Positions 1 through 11,121 are shown, counted from the first letter of the stretch. The stretch is DNA of 64,000 bases from Paraniabella hibiscisoli (GCF_022512515.1 NZ_JAKWBK010000001.1:2294001-2358000), one strand, 5' to 3'. The notes: generated from the letters alone by a model not told the origin. Numbers and translations are program-made.

Positions 1-1311
1 GTCTGAAAAATTCACCGGTAGTCAACGTTGGGGTTTCTTCCCCACCGTGGGAGCAGGCTGGTCTGTTTCTAATGAGTCCTTTTGGGAGCCGTTGAAAGAT
101 GCGATCAGTACATTTAAACTGAGAGGTTCCTGGGGATTGGTAGGAAATGATGCTATTGCTGGCCGGGCCGACCGTTTTTATTTCCTGTCTGATGTTTCGC
201 TTCCCGGGGAGCATCTTCCATCAATTCTGGTTACAGGTGGGGTACTTCCTTTATGAATTCTTATGCAGGGTACGTTATTAACCGTTATGCAAACCCTGAT
301 ATTACATGGGAGCAGTCCGAAAAAATAAACTTGGGCCTTGACGTGAATTTTATGCGTGAGTCTTTAAAGTTTATTCTGGACTTTTATCAGGATAGACGGA
401 GTCGGATATATATGAGGCGGGAGAACTTTCCTGCTACAGCCGGGCTTGAAGCTCCGATCAGTGGTAACGTAGGAGAAGTGCTTTCCAGAGGTTTTGAAAG
501 TTCATTGGATTATACCAAAACCTTTGGCGATCTGTGGCTTTCGGCAAGGGCCAATTTTACCTATGCCACTAATAAATTTGTGAAGTTGGATGAAAGAAAT
601 TTCCCTGATCAATATCTTAAAAGGCTTGGTTCGAATATCAACCAGCAATGGGGATTGATTGCAGAACGACTTTTTGTAGATGAACAGGAAATACGGAACT
701 CTCCAAAACAGGATTTTGGCGGTTATCTGGCTGGTGATATTAAATACAAAGACGTGAATGGAGATGGCATTGTTAATTCTAATGATAGGGTGCCATTAGG
801 GTTTCCGCAGGTGCCCGAAATTCAATATGGTTTTGGTATTTCGTCGGCTTATAAAATGTTCGACTTCGCTTTCTTCTTTAACGGAAGTGCCAGGGTTTCA
901 TTCTTTATCGATGCCACTGCAACCAGTAATAACGATAGGGCTGGTATTGCTCCATTTGCCAACAGGAGAAATGCGCTGCAAATTATAGGTGATGATTACT
1001 GGAGCGAGACCAATCCTAATGTACATGCTTTCTGGCCCAGGCTATCTACTTTCCCGGTTGAGAACAATATTCAACAGTCATCATGGTGGCTGCGCGATGG
1101 GTCGTTTCTGAGATTAAAGTCTGTAGAGTTAGGTTACAGCTTAAGAAAGCTAAAACGCCTTGGAGTTAAAGAAGGTAGCCGCTTTTATTTGAGCACAGAA
1201 AACCCGCTGGTTTTTTCCTCGTTTAAACTCTGGGATCCTGAAATGAGAGACAGGGGATTGGGCTATCCAACCAACAGAAGATTTAACGCCGGTATTCAAT
1301 TGACATTTTAA
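1..1311 (+). CDS. SusC-like TonB-dependent outer-membrane transporter, C-terminal part
   Basis: Only the C-terminal beta-barrel part is present; the plug and signal peptide lie before the window. The frame opens at base 2 and shows typical SusC barrel text (WGFFPTVGAGW, then the end motif RRFNAGIQLTF with a terminal aromatic residue). SusC proteins import oligosaccharides across the outer membrane with TonB energy and a SusD lid. The reading frame breaks near base 205 in a CCCGGGG run; before it reads SDVSLPG, after it GYRWGTSFMNSY, so one base appears gained or lost. SusD starts 12 bases after the stop, as in other sus operons. Family assignment is firm; substrate unknown. Confidence 0.93.
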
Positions 1312-1323
1312 AAAAAACAGCAC

Positions 1324-3278
1324 ATGAAACTTTTTAATACAACTGTTTTAGCTATTATACTAATTGCTGCTATTTCCTGTAAAAAGTATCTGGATGTAGT
1401 GCCGGATAACACGCTAAAGGTGGAAGACATATATGATACCAAAACAGACGCATGGAATGCGCTTGCGAGAGTTTATAACTTCATCCCAAGGGATGATGAT
1501 ACCCATTTAAGTACATGGACGTTGGGTGACGAGTGGCTGGGCCGTCTTGATCTTAACGACAATACCGGTAATTTACGCGCTATGCGCATTATGCGCGGGT
1601 TACAGTCTCAAACAGCTCCACAGTTGGGTTTTTGGTCAGGAACAGAAGGTGGAAAGCCCTTGTACAGGGGTATACGCCAGGTGGATGTATTTCTTGCCAA
1701 TATTGACAAAGTACGTGATATGCAGGAGGCCGAAATAAAAGAATGGAAGGCACAGGTAAAAATGTTGAAAGCTTACTACATGTTTTTATTGGTAAAGCAT
1801 TACGGGCCGATTGTTATTCCCGATAAAATGGCACAGCCTGAGTCGCAGCCGGATGAACTGTTTCTCCCCGAAGGAAAGTGGAAGAATGCTTTCAGTACAT
1901 TCTGGGTCTAATCAATGAAGCTATACCTGATCTGGTAGAGCGCACAGACGCTAATAATGCCGGCCAGATAGATCAAATGGCAGCCAAAGCTATAAAAGCT
2001 AAAGTACTCTTCTTCAGAGCCAGCCCTTTCTTTAACGGTAACAGGGAATATTTTGGAGATTTCATGGATACAGATGGCAAGCCATTTTTTGACGTAGAAT
2101 ATAAGCAGGAAAAATGGAAAGAAGCATTAGATGCTGTTAACGATGCCATCACTACTGCCGAAGCCAACGGTAAGCGCTTATACCAATATACAAGGGAACC
2201 TTATGCTTATGATCGCGATGCATTTACCCGTAATGGCGATAATATGAAAACCTTATATAACCTCAGGATGCTGGTAGTTGATCCATGGAATGAGGAGCTG
2301 GTATGGGGATACTCTAATCTTAATTATTATGACCAGGGTGAATTCGCTCATTCGTCCAATATCAGACTTCCGGCAGGTTATGAGGGAGTTGTAAACACCG
2401 CTGCATTTTCATGGCAGTGGATGGGCGCTTCTTATCAAATGGCCGAGCGTTATTACACTAAAAACGGGTTGCCTATTGAGGAAGATCAGACTTTCGATAA
2501 AAGCACTATGCATGAAATTATAACTACACCGGGAGCCGCTGCACCTGAGTACACGCCTTTGCTGGGAATTATGCAGCCTGGTGCACAAACCATTCGGTTG
2601 TATACCAACCGGGAGCCCCGCTTTTATGCTAATCTGGGTATAACCGCTGGTTACTGGAGGGCTCATATCGTGCGTGTTAATACCATGATGTTCTCTGGTA
2701 CCGATGGTGGTTTTAACTCATCTGTAAATAACACCGATTATATTGCTACAGGTATAGGTGTTCAGAAATTTGTGCATCCAGAAAGTCAATCGGGGGCCTG
2801 GCAGCGGACAATAAAATTTCCTTATCCACTGGTGCGTATGGCCGACCTGTACCTGATGAAGGCGGAGGCTTTGAACGAGTCTTCCGGTCCAAGCGGACAA
2901 GTGTATGAGGAGATCAATAAGGTAAGACGTCGTGCTGGCGTGCCCGAAGTTCAAGTGGTTTGGGCTGATCCCAGCTTATGCAGGAGCCCCGGTAAGCATC
3001 TCAGCAAAGAAGGATTACGCGACATCATCTTGCAGGAACGATCGATAGAGTTTGCTTTTGAAGGACAATACTTTTGGGATATGCTCCGCCATAAAAGAGC
3101 TGTTACGGCGTTTTCTTTGCCCATCAAGGGATGGACACATACCGGTACGACAGCGGCTACTTTTTTCGTACTCCAGGATAAACAGCCAAGAAGGTTTACC
3201 ATCACAGACTGCCTCTGGCCGATAGATTTGAATGAAATGAACACTAACGGAAAATTAATTCAGAATCCCGGCTGGTAA
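1324..3278 (+). CDS. SusD/RagB-family starch-binding-like lipoprotein (frameshifted)
   Basis: SusD-type surface glycan-binding lipoprotein, about 651 residues once repaired. The N-terminus is a lipoprotein signal with the modified Cys in AAISCKKYLD, and TPR-like helices follow (LKAYYMFLLVKHYGPIV). The C-terminal RagB/SusD signature is visible as FPYPLVRMADLYLMKAEALN, followed by RSIEFAFEGQYFWDMLRHKR. The frame changes near 1885 (GKWKNAF before, EECFQYILGL after), which fits one missing base. It partners the SusC just upstream and is probably cotranscribed with the two lipoproteins downstream. Ligand specificity cannot be read from the sequence. Confidence 0.94.
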
Positions 3279-3316
3279 AGCCACCGGTTTTGTTGATGCA
3301 TAAATAATAAATCGAT

Positions 3317-4588
3317 ATGAGAAATAAACTGATTATAGCAACGGCGCTCGTTGTGTTGGCTTTTTTGTAAGGTGTGGTAAAGCAGACCGGTTTGAGAACG
3401 CAAATGGAGATAGCACACCTCCCGGAAAAGTAACGTTGAAGCAATATAAACCACTGTTTGGAGGAGCGAGATTTTTTATACTATACCCAAGGATGAAGAC
3501 CTCCTTGGCGTAGAGGCAGTGTATACCAATAAAAATAATCAATCCTTTACATTTATGTCCTCGTATTTCATCGACTCCCTGGATGTGTACGGCTTTGGAA
3601 GCATGGACGAATACACCGTGCAGCTATATGCAGTGGATAGGTCGGGTAATAGAAGTGATGCGCTTGATGTAAAAGTTACGCCGATGGAGCCGGCCTATAC
3701 CCGGGTAGCTAAAACCATCCAGGCAAAAGCAGGATTTAGTTCTTTCTTTCTTGATTGGCAAAATGAATTAAAACAGAACATAAATGTTTATGTAGAGTAC
3801 GAGTTCAACCAGGGAGGCGGCGCGAGAAAACTCACCAGCGTATTTTCATCTAATCTACCTGCAGACCGGCGTTTCATTAATAACCTGGTTCTTCCATCAA
3901 ATGAAAAGGTGAAGGTGAAAGTGAAAGTAGAGGACACTTACGGTAATGCGACTGAATTTGTTGACAAAGGAGAGTTCGGTTTACTGGAAGATATCAAAAT
4001 CCCCAAGCAGGGGTGGACTATACCCAATCCTAATGATTCGGTTGGCGGAGTGCCTATGATGTTCGGGAATGGCCTTGAAGGAAGATCGCTGAAGGTAATC
4101 GACGATATCATAGATAGGGGAGATAACCTGAACTTCCTGCATACACAGAGCCGGGGTAAAACAGGTCGTTCCGCGGATGGTAATATGCCATGGAATTTTA
4201 TTATTGACCTGGGAGGTTATTATGAGATTAGCCGTATCATAACAACGCAGCGACATTCGGGTGGATTAGCTAATGTTACACGCGGACAATACTACCGTAC
4301 AGAGAGAATGGGATGTATAATGTATATATATGGGATGAACCCACTCAAAAATGGGAGCAGGTGTTTAAAGACTATAAAATCCCGGTTCCGGTTGGATTAA
4401 CAGAACTTGAGTTTGTGAAGTTTGGAGAAGCGGGCGATATGGCTTACATGTATCCTGATAATCCCCGTTACACTAAAGCTACCCGCAAGTTCCGTTTTGA
4501 AGCTGTTAAAGGTTTTTCAGGAAATTATACCCTCGACGATGCTAACTGTCTTTCGGAAATAACACTCTACGGCAAAAAAGCTCAATAA
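3317..4588 (+). CDS. DUF4959/DUF5126/DUF5000-type SUS-associated surface lipoprotein (frameshifted)
   Basis: The ATG at 3317 opens a short hydrophobic signal that breaks after about 14 codons in a run of six T. Restoring a seventh T gives a lipoprotein-like continuation with RCGKADRF. The downstream body has fibronectin-like segments (YTVQLYAVDRSGNRSDAL, VEDTYGNATEF), then a discoidin-like carbohydrate-binding end (NFIIDLGGYYEISRIITT ... CLSEITLYGKKAQ). A second frame change occurs near 4310. This architecture is usual for the third gene of sus-like loci and suggests a surface glycan-binding accessory protein. Function beyond binding is inferred from family and position. Confidence 0.82.
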
Positions 4589-4611
4589 GAACCCTTTCAA
4601 ACATCAATATT

Positions 4612-6269
4612 ATGAATAGCAAGATATATTTAACCCTGCTGATTGTTCTTACGGTAGTAATGTCATGCAGCAAAATGTATGATAATATAGAGAAGTATGC
4701 CGGCGAAGTGGTGTACCCTGGAAAATATGATACAATTATTGGCAGGATCGGGTATGAACGTGTAGAAATAGATTTGATAAAAGCGGGTAGGATACCAGCC
4801 AGTCAGGTTAAGCTTGGTAAAGCAGTAAAAACAATAGTAGAATATGATGACAAAAAAATTGTTTTAGATACGCTGGCTTCCTGGCTCAATATAAAAGATC
4901 TTAAAGTTTCAAAACTATATCGCTTCAGGGTATATACGCAAGATGATGAGGGTAACGTATCGGTACCGCAACAGATCGCACTAATACCTTATACACAAAC
5001 TGATCTGTCCAATTTGGTGATCACTTCTCCGCAGGCGCTTACAGCCCCATCTGCCGCTATATTTACCTGGCCTGGCAATCTTAGCACAGCGCTGCTTAAT
5101 TATTATGGCCTTAAATATTCGTACAAAGATAAAGGGGAGTTACCAGGGAGGGTGAACGTGCCCAGAATCCCAGAGTGTTAATGGCCAATTTGAATGCAGG
5201 GGCCGCATCTACCATTGACTTTAGTTACAAGGTCATTCCAAGGGTGAATGGCGTTCCTATATTGGATACGGTGTGGACAACGCGTACCATACAGGTTAAC
5301 ACGCCGGTAGGCTCTGCTTCGTTTACACCAACTGAATTGGGACTGTTGACAGCTAACGGCATATCTTCTTTTGTTTTTGATGCTGCAGCCAGTGTTCAAA
5401 AACTAACCTTCCCAATACATACAGTAACTCTGCAGGATCTTTTCTATTTTCCCGGACTTAAAGAAATTGATTTAACCGGAGGCTCCATTTTTCAAATGAC
5501 TAGCAATACCTACAATAGAAACGGCGTATTGGATACAATAGGTAGAGGTCCATTTATGCCCTTTACCCGCCGTGCAGGAGATATGCCGGCAGCCAGTACC
5601 CAGTACCTGTTGGATTTATTAGATTTAGGTACACTTACTAAAGTTAAATATAGGGCAAACTCAATGGGGATAGACAATCAGCTGGCGCCTTATGTGGCCA
5701 GAGGTTTGGTTGAAGTAGTAGGGCAGCCTGATGAGGCCTTGATTCCTCTACAGCCTTTTTTATTGGATGGTGTAGTTCAGGATGCCAACTGGAAATTAGA
5801 TGTAGAAGCACCTGCGGCCAGTTACCCCGCGGGCACGGGTTTGCAAAATGTAGTTAAGGCAACCTTGAGGGCTAAAAACGGGACATTGGTTTTGCAAATT
5901 CCAAAAGAGTATGAATTTGAAATGGCCAACTATAGGAGTTTGAAGTTTAAAGTTTATGGTCCGCCAAAGTCTGCAATCTCTGGCATTTATGCTCCGTATA
6001 ACAGGTTGTGGATGAGAATTATGAACTACTCATTTGCATTCACTACCGAAAGCGCTTTTGGTCAACAATTATGGGAGTATGGAAAAGATGCTTTTACTAT
6101 TAGTGATGCTAACCTGCAAACATGGACAGATATAACTGTAGACCTTTCACAAAGCGTAGGTAAACATAATCGGGTTATTGCTATCAATATTGGAGGTGAG
6201 CCTTCCCTCACATGGGCTCCCACACAGGATATCGTTTACTACTTTTCGAATTTCAGGTTTTCAAAATAA
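4612..6269 (+). CDS. DUF4998-family SUS-associated lipoprotein (frameshifted)
   Basis: About 552 residues after repair. The N-terminus is a lipoprotein signal (VLTVVMSCSKMYDNI), followed by the DUF4998-like segment with YPGKYDTIIGRIGYERVEI and a fibronectin-like part. The C-terminal half contains a leucine-rich stretch (FYFPGLKEIDLTGG) and a jelly-roll-like end. The frame changes near 5131 in AAAGGGGAG; the continuing frame reads REGERAQNPRVLMANLNAG. It lies 23 bases after the preceding lipoprotein gene and ends shortly before a strong terminator, so it is probably the last gene of the sus operon. Probable role: glycan capture at the cell surface. Confidence 0.8.
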
Positions 6270-6290
6270 CTTCAGTCCTCTAATAAATAC

Positions 6291-6324
6291 AAAGAGCCCG
6301 TGATTTTTCAATCACGGGCTCTTT
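6291..6324. terminator. Bidirectional intrinsic terminator
   Basis: A perfect 14-bp inverted repeat (AAAGAGCCCGTGAT and its complement) surrounds a 6-base loop, with A-rich and T-rich flanks on both sides. It sits between the convergent sus operon and the oxidoreductase gene, so it can end transcription from both directions. Confidence 0.9.
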
Positions 6325-6342
6325 TAATGGATCAATCTTTTA

Positions 6343-7680
6343 TTAGAATTTACGGTACTGTCCTTCCAGAAATTTATTCGCTTCGGTTTCTTTGAACCGC
6401 GCATTCTTTCCGTCCCAGTTCAAAGTTTTATTGGGGAATTGAGCGGCTATAACGCCCAATAATATAACTTCTGTTAGCTTGGCTGAGTAGGAGAAGGGGG
6501 CACTACATTTGGCCTTACCCAGGCAGGCATCTACAAACTCATGATAATGTTTTTGCCCCTCAACGTCATAACTTACTGTGGGTTTACCTGCTTCGCCTTT
6601 AGTGTCGTACTTTTTGATATCAATGGTTTGGTAAGCATCATTGATAATTAGTTTGGGCAGTTGCATAAAGTGCGGTAATAAAAGGCGCTGCCCGTTTTCA
6701 CTAATAAACATAGCGCCCTGATCGGGTAATGTTTCACCGTTAGGAAGTTTTAACTCATCCTGTAATTCCGGTGCGCTTTTACCATCATACCAAACCCACT
6801 CAAGTGTTTTAGCCGTATAAGGTGTACCGGGGAAAACATATACTACGTGGTTTTTCTCAGGATGACCGAAACCATTAGGCGCACGACATTCGTTTTTCAC
6901 CGTTAAAGGAACACCCAGCTTTAAAGCGTTATAAGGTGTGTCAAAAATATGAACGCCCATGTCGCCCAAGGTTCCGCAGCCATAGTCAAGGTATTTACGC
7001 CAGTTTCCCGGGTGATAAAATCCTTTTTTATAAGGTCTTTCCTTTGCGGTGCCCAGCCACAGGTTCCAGTCCAATCCATCGGGTACCGGATCGCTTCCCT
7101 CCGGCTCAGGTCCGTCGTATCCCCAAACTTTTGGCGACCAGGCAATTACTTTTTTAACTTTCCCGATAATACCTTTCTGAATAAGTATGCTGGCTAATTT
7201 ATAATCGTAAAAAGAATGTACCTGGATACCCATTTGTGTAACAAGTTTTTTCTGGGCTGCTACCTTTTCCATTTTGCGCGACTCAGAAATATAGTGGGTA
7301 AGCGGTTTCTGGCAATAAACGTTCTTGTTCATTTCCATAGCCATAAGGGCGACTGGGGCGTGAGCATGGTCGGGCGTTGATACTACAACGGCGTCTATCT
7401 CTCCGCCAATGCTTTTAAGCATCTCTCTGTAATCTGTAAATATCTTTGCACCTGCGTAGGTACCCTTTACTGCATTGATCTTGTTCATATCCACGTCGCA
7501 GAGTGCTACTACTTCTACCGCAGGGTGCGAAGCAATATCTTTTAAATCGGCTGTGCCCATCATTCCCAACCCAACCTGGGCAATTCTTAATTTCTTGGTT
7601 CCCGAAGCAATGGAAGATAATGGTAGCAGAAATGCTAAACTACCGGCCGCAGTAGTTTTTATAAATTCTATTCTTTTCAT
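6343..7680 (-). CDS. Gfo/Idh/MocA-family oxidoreductase with export signal
   Basis: 445 residues. After a hydrophobic leader that ends in the SIASGTKK region, a Rossmann fold starts (LRIAQVGLGMMGTADL, then VEVVALCDVD). The family's usual EKP motif, which holds a catalytic Lys, appears here as CQKPLTH: Lys and Pro are kept but Glu is replaced by Gln. The C-terminal half contains the WNLWLGTAKERPY and GCGTLGDMGVHIFD motifs typical of the exported Bacteroidota subfamily. These enzymes oxidise or reduce sugars with bound NAD(P). The next gene on the same strand encodes a DUF1080 hydrolase 39 bases upstream, which suggests a shared 3-keto-glycoside route. Exact substrate unknown. Confidence 0.9.
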   Translation of the reverse strand: MKRIEFIKTTAAGSLAFLLPLSSIASGTKKLRIAQVGLGMMGTADLKDIASHPAVEVVALCDVDMNKINAVKGTYAGAKIFTDYREMLKSIGGEIDAVVVSTPDHAHAPVALMAMEMNKNVYCQKPLTHYISESRKMEKVAAQKKLVTQMGIQVHSFYDYKLASILIQKGIIGKVKKVIAWSPKVWGYDGPEPEGSDPVPDGLDWNLWLGTAKERPYKKGFYHPGNWRKYLDYGCGTLGDMGVHIFDTPYNALKLGVPLTVKNECRAPNGFGHPEKNHVVYVFPGTPYTAKTLEWVWYDGKSAPELQDELKLPNGETLPDQGAMFISENGQRLLLPHFMQLPKLIINDAYQTIDIKKYDTKGEAGKPTVSYDVEGQKHYHEFVDACLGKAKCSAPFSYSAKLTEVILLGVIAAQFPNKTLNWDGKNARFKETEANKFLEGQYRKF

Positions 7681-7719
7681 CAGTTTTTGTTTTTAATAAT
7701 GGCTTTTCGTTGATGATAT

Positions 7720-8502
7720 TTATTTAAGAGGGTTTACTTTTATATTTCTGAACCATAAGGAGCTGCCATGGTACTGCAGACCGATATAGCCGGTTTTAAA
7801 CTTACCGTAGTCGGGGCTTTTAGCCCATTTGCCGGAGTTTTTCCGGGTCTTCCAGTCATCCGAATCAGGATTGAAGCTCACTATTTTAACACCATTCAAC
7901 CAGTGTTCAATTTTGCCGGGGGCTACAACAATTTTGGTTGTGTTCCACTCACCTGCGGCGTGTAATACCTTTTTGCTTTCATCAGCCGGGTGCATGGCAT
8001 AGTCGGCGCCTGTCTTTTGCCAATCCTGTAACTGTTCGGGATGTTTTGCACCGAACTGGGCGTTGTAGTCTTTTAAATTACTATGCATACTGGCATAATT
8101 CTCATCATCAATCAGCTGGTATTCAGGCGAGATATTGGATGGGCCACCGTATCCCTCCTTTACATGATAAAAGATGCCGCTGTTGCCTCCCTTACCGATT
8201 TTCCAGTCTATGGTCAATTCAAAATACTCAAACTCCCGTCCGGAAAAAATAATATCACGGCTGCCTTTATAAGAAACATCATTTACTTTTTCATTGATCT
8301 TATCGTTATCTACCCAAAGCATATTGTCGCTTAATATCCAACCGGGAGGAAGTGTTTTACCACCGTAGCCACGCCACTGGGAAGCATTTTCTTTATTGAG
8401 TAAATTGAGGGTTTTCTTCTTTTGGGCGAAAGTATCGAAAGCGCTTCCCATAAGAAGAATAAACATCCAGATTACCGGATTTGTTACTGTTTTGAACTTC
8501 AT
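7720..8502 (-). CDS. DUF1080 (3-keto-disaccharide hydrolase-like) secreted protein
   Basis: 260 residues from the ATG at 8502, which begins the signal peptide (MKFKTVTNPVIWMFILLMG, cleavage near TFAQ). An ATG four codons upstream is possible but lies before the charged start of the signal. The body is a concanavalin-like sandwich with family motifs LLNKENASQWRGYGG, NSGIFYHVKEGYG, PEYQLIDDENY and IGLQYHGSSLWFRNIKV. DUF1080 proteins have been linked to hydrolysis of 3-keto-glycosides in Bacteroidota. Cotranscription with the oxidoreductase downstream is likely. Confidence 0.88.
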   Translation of the reverse strand: MKFKTVTNPVIWMFILLMGSAFDTFAQKKKTLNLLNKENASQWRGYGGKTLPPGWILSDNMLWVDNDKINEKVNDVSYKGSRDIIFSGREFEYFELTIDWKIGKGGNSGIFYHVKEGYGGPSNISPEYQLIDDENYASMHSNLKDYNAQFGAKHPEQLQDWQKTGADYAMHPADESKKVLHAAGEWNTTKIVVAPGKIEHWLNGVKIVSFNPDSDDWKTRKNSGKWAKSPDYGKFKTGYIGLQYHGSSLWFRNIKVNPLK

Positions 8503-8593
8503 AATAAATGGCACTACATGTTAAAAGAAGGAATATTCAGATAGCCTGTTTATTCGCAACCTCCTAAAAATAGCGAACAATTTCCTTAGTCTG

Positions 8594-8997
8594 CTAATCA
8601 CCGCGATATTTTCTTCTATTGTCTTTGGTAATACTTTTTCTTTTTTCGACTCGATCCTTCTTTCAATAGAAGCTTTTGACACTTTGGTAGCAATACGTGA
8701 CTTCTTTTTAAGCAAAGCTTTGGCAATAGCTTCGTTTATTTTTCTTGTCGCATCCGTTTTGTTTTCCAGCTGGGTGCGATAGGTTTCTGACTTTACCCAT
8801 AAATATCCTTCGTTATTGATACGATTCGCCAGCTTCTCATGTAACAGTTGCTTTTGAGCTGCTGATAATAGTGCGGAGTCATCGATATGAAAGCTGGCTA
8901 ATACCGCTGTTTCTACTTTATTTACGTTTTGCCCTCCCTTGCCCCCACTACGGGTCGTTTTGAAAAGAATTTCTTTTGATACATCCATAATATTCAA
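8594..8997 (-). CDS. arfB: Alternative ribosome-rescue factor ArfB (peptidyl-tRNA hydrolase), frameshifted end
   Basis: ArfB enters stalled ribosomes and hydrolyses peptidyl-tRNA. The catalytic GGQ lies in SGGKGGQNVNKVET near the N-terminus, and a basic tail follows that binds the mRNA channel. As read, the frame changes in an A5 run near 8636 and produces an unrelated end. Restoring one A gives a tail reading KSITKDNRRKYRGD and a stop at 8594, which matches the family's basic RRKxRGD ending and a length of about 134 residues. The frameshift is therefore probably a sequencing error. Confidence 0.87.
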
Positions 8998-9214
8998 TTG
9001 TCAGGCTAAACCTACAAGAAATTTTTCAATCCTAAAACGAATGCAAACCAGGAATGAGAATCCCGGGAAGGTTTTCATCGTTTTGGGAAATCCTGCAACA
9101 GGGTTCCTGCAGCAATAATAAATTTTACAAGGGACATTAGATTGTATATTTTGCATACATGAAATGAGCCGTAAATGTCCTAGATATCCAGGACAATGAT
9201 TATTTGGCGAATTC

Positions 9215-9234
9215 CCTGCCTGCCAACAGGCGGG
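9215..9234. repeat. GC-rich REP-like palindrome
   Basis: CCTGCCTG, loop CCAA, then CAGGCGGG forms an 8-bp stem with one G-T pair. It stands alone between arfB and dtd in otherwise AT-rich spacer. Similar CCTGCCTG palindromes are scattered in many Bacteroidota genomes; it has no T-run, so it is not an obvious terminator. Confidence 0.5.
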
Positions 9235-9266
9235 CGTCTGACAAATAAACTATAAAAAATGAACAG

Positions 9267-9718
9267 ATGAAAGTGGTGATTCAGAGAGTGCAAAGTGCAT
9301 CGGTAACTATCGATAATACCGTTCAGGCTGCTATTAATAATGGCCTGATGATATTGCTGGGTATTGAAGACCAGGATAATGAGGAAGATGTTCAATGGCT
9401 GAGTCAAAAAATAACGCAGTTAAGGGTGTTTAATGATGCCGATGGTGTAATGAACTTATCAGTAAAAGAAGTAGCGGGCGATATATTATTAGTAAGCCAG
9501 TTTACCTTACATGCATCCACAAAAAAGGTAACCGGCCCTCCTACATTAAGGCCAGTAAACCGCCTGTGGCAGTACCGCTGTATGAACAGATGATTGCCCG
9601 GCTACAAAATGACCTGGGCAAAACCATACAAACAGGCGTATTTGGCGCCGATATGCAGGTACAGCTTATTAACGACGGCCCGGTGACTATTATTATCGAT
9701 ACAAAGAATAAAGAATAA
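9267..9718 (+). CDS. dtd: D-aminoacyl-tRNA deacylase (frameshifted)
   Basis: Removes D-amino acids from mischarged tRNA. The N-terminus MKVVIQRVQSASVTI is typical, with the catalytic-site motif SQFTLHA. The second conserved motif, normally NxGPVT, is seen as INDGPVTIIID near the end, but only in another frame. The change is at 9529-9535 (AAAAAAGGTAACC); one extra G restores KKGNRPSYIKASKPP and a protein of 150 residues, the normal size. It ends one base before the next gene, so it probably forms an operon with the MazG-like gene. Confidence 0.92.
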
Positions 9719-9719
9719 T

Positions 9720-10064
9720 ATGACGATCAACGAAGCGCAACAACAGGTAGACCAATGGATAAAAACCATCGGCGTTAAATATTTTGGTGAGTTAACCAAT
9801 ATGGCTATTTTAACGGAAGAAGTAGGCGAACTGTCAAAGCATATGGCACGCATTTATGGCGAACAATCTTATAAGAATGGTAAAGTTTATACCGAAGAGG
9901 AGCAAAAACAAATGCTTGGCGACGAAATGGCCGATGTTTTGTGGGTAGTGCTTTGCCTTGCCAATCAAACAGGCATTAATCTTACGGAGGCGTTGAATAA
10001 AAACTTTGACAAGAAAACGATAAGAGATGCGGAACGGCATGCCAATAATACAAAATTGAAATAA
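9720..10064 (+). CDS. MazG-like nucleotide pyrophosphohydrolase
   Basis: 114 residues, all-alpha NTP-pyrophosphohydrolase fold. The metal-binding pattern is visible as EEVGELSKH and, about 45 residues later, DEMADVLW (the ExxE ... ExxD motif that binds magnesium). Such small MazG-like enzymes hydrolyse non-canonical or excess (d)NTPs to the monophosphate. It starts one base after dtd and is followed after 6 bases by a YihY gene; a dtd-mazG pair is common in Bacteroidota. Substrate is not known. Confidence 0.88.
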   Translation: MTINEAQQQVDQWIKTIGVKYFGELTNMAILTEEVGELSKHMARIYGEQSYKNGKVYTEEEQKQMLGDEMADVLWVVLCLANQTGINLTEALNKNFDKKTIRDAERHANNTKLK

Positions 10065-10070
10065 AGGTTC

Positions 10071-11072
10071 ATGAAAAAGACCTGGACTATCATCAAGCAA
10101 TCAGTTGGGGAAATATTCGATATGCGCATTTTTAAATTAAGTGCAGCATTGGCCTACTATACCATCTTTTCTATTCCTGGCTTGCTGATCGTAGTATTAT
10201 GGATAGCAGATGTTTTTTCAGGGCATGATGCTTCAGTAAGGGAAAGCCTCTACGGTCAAATACAAAGCCTTGTTGGCAGAGATGCAAAGGTGCAAATTGA
10301 GGCAACGATTCGGGAAGCTTCAAGTGACATTACCGGCAAGGGCTTTTCAACCATCGTAGGATTAGGTACACTAATCTTTGGAGCCACGAGCATTTTTGCC
10401 GAGATACAGGATTCCATTAATGTAATATGGCGTCTTAAAACTAGGCCCAAGAAAGGTAAGGGTTGGTTAAAGCTGATCATTGACCGGCTGTTGTCATTTT
10501 CTGTGGTCATTTCCTTAGGTTTTCTGCTGTTAGTATCGTTATTGGTAAATGGACTTATGGATATTTTTATCGATCAGCTGACTAAAAATATTCCCCAAAC
10601 AAAAGTAACTATTGCGTACCTGTTAAACCTTGGTATTACTTTTCTGATTATCTCTTTTCTATTCGGGCTGATCTTTAAAGTGTTGCCGGATGCACGTATC
10701 CGATGGAAAGCTGTTCGTGCAGGGGCAATTGTAACTGCTATACTTTTTATGTTCGGTAAGTTTTTGATCAGCTACTACCTGGGCCACAATAAAATGACCT
10801 CTGCTTATGGCGCTGCGGGATCCATTATCGTTATATTGCTTTGGGTGTATTACTCTGCGGTTATTCTTTATTTCGGCGCTGCTTTTACAAGGGTGTTTGC
10901 TATACATAACGATATGAATATTTATCCGAATCAATACGCTGTTTGGGTAGAGCAGGTAGAAGTAGAACACGAAGATTCTATTCAAAATCTACATAATGAT
11001 AAAGTGGTGGCAGCGCATGAACATGATGTTGTAATGGAGATTGATCCTGAGGCTAACCTTCACAAAAAATAA
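10071..11072 (+). CDS. YihY/BrkB-family inner-membrane protein
   Basis: 333 residues with about six membrane segments and the N-terminal family signature LSAALAYYTIFSIPGLLIVV. Other family motifs are LGTLIFGATSIFAEIQDSIN, VLPDARIRWKAVRAGAIVTA and YGAAGSIIVILLWVYYSAVI. The family was once called RNase BN in error; its true role is unsettled, with transport suggested. The C-terminal 50 residues are acidic and His-rich (HEHDVVMEIDPE) and probably cytoplasmic. It follows the MazG-like gene by 6 bases. Confidence 0.92.
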   Translation: MKKTWTIIKQSVGEIFDMRIFKLSAALAYYTIFSIPGLLIVVLWIADVFSGHDASVRESLYGQIQSLVGRDAKVQIEATIREASSDITGKGFSTIVGLGTLIFGATSIFAEIQDSINVIWRLKTRPKKGKGWLKLIIDRLLSFSVVISLGFLLLVSLLVNGLMDIFIDQLTKNIPQTKVTIAYLLNLGITFLIISFLFGLIFKVLPDARIRWKAVRAGAIVTAILFMFGKFLISYYLGHNKMTSAYGAAGSIIVILLWVYYSAVILYFGAAFTRVFAIHNDMNIYPNQYAVWVEQVEVEHEDSIQNLHNDKVVAAHEHDVVMEIDPEANLHKK

Positions 11073-11121
11073 CTCCTTTTAGTAACTGCAGTAGTCATCC
11101 CAGACATTTTTACCAGGCGGG

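Noticed and set aside
9215-9234. Terminator for arfB or for a gene upstream of dtd
   Set aside because: The GC palindrome lacks a T-run on either strand and lies before arfB's start, not after its end.
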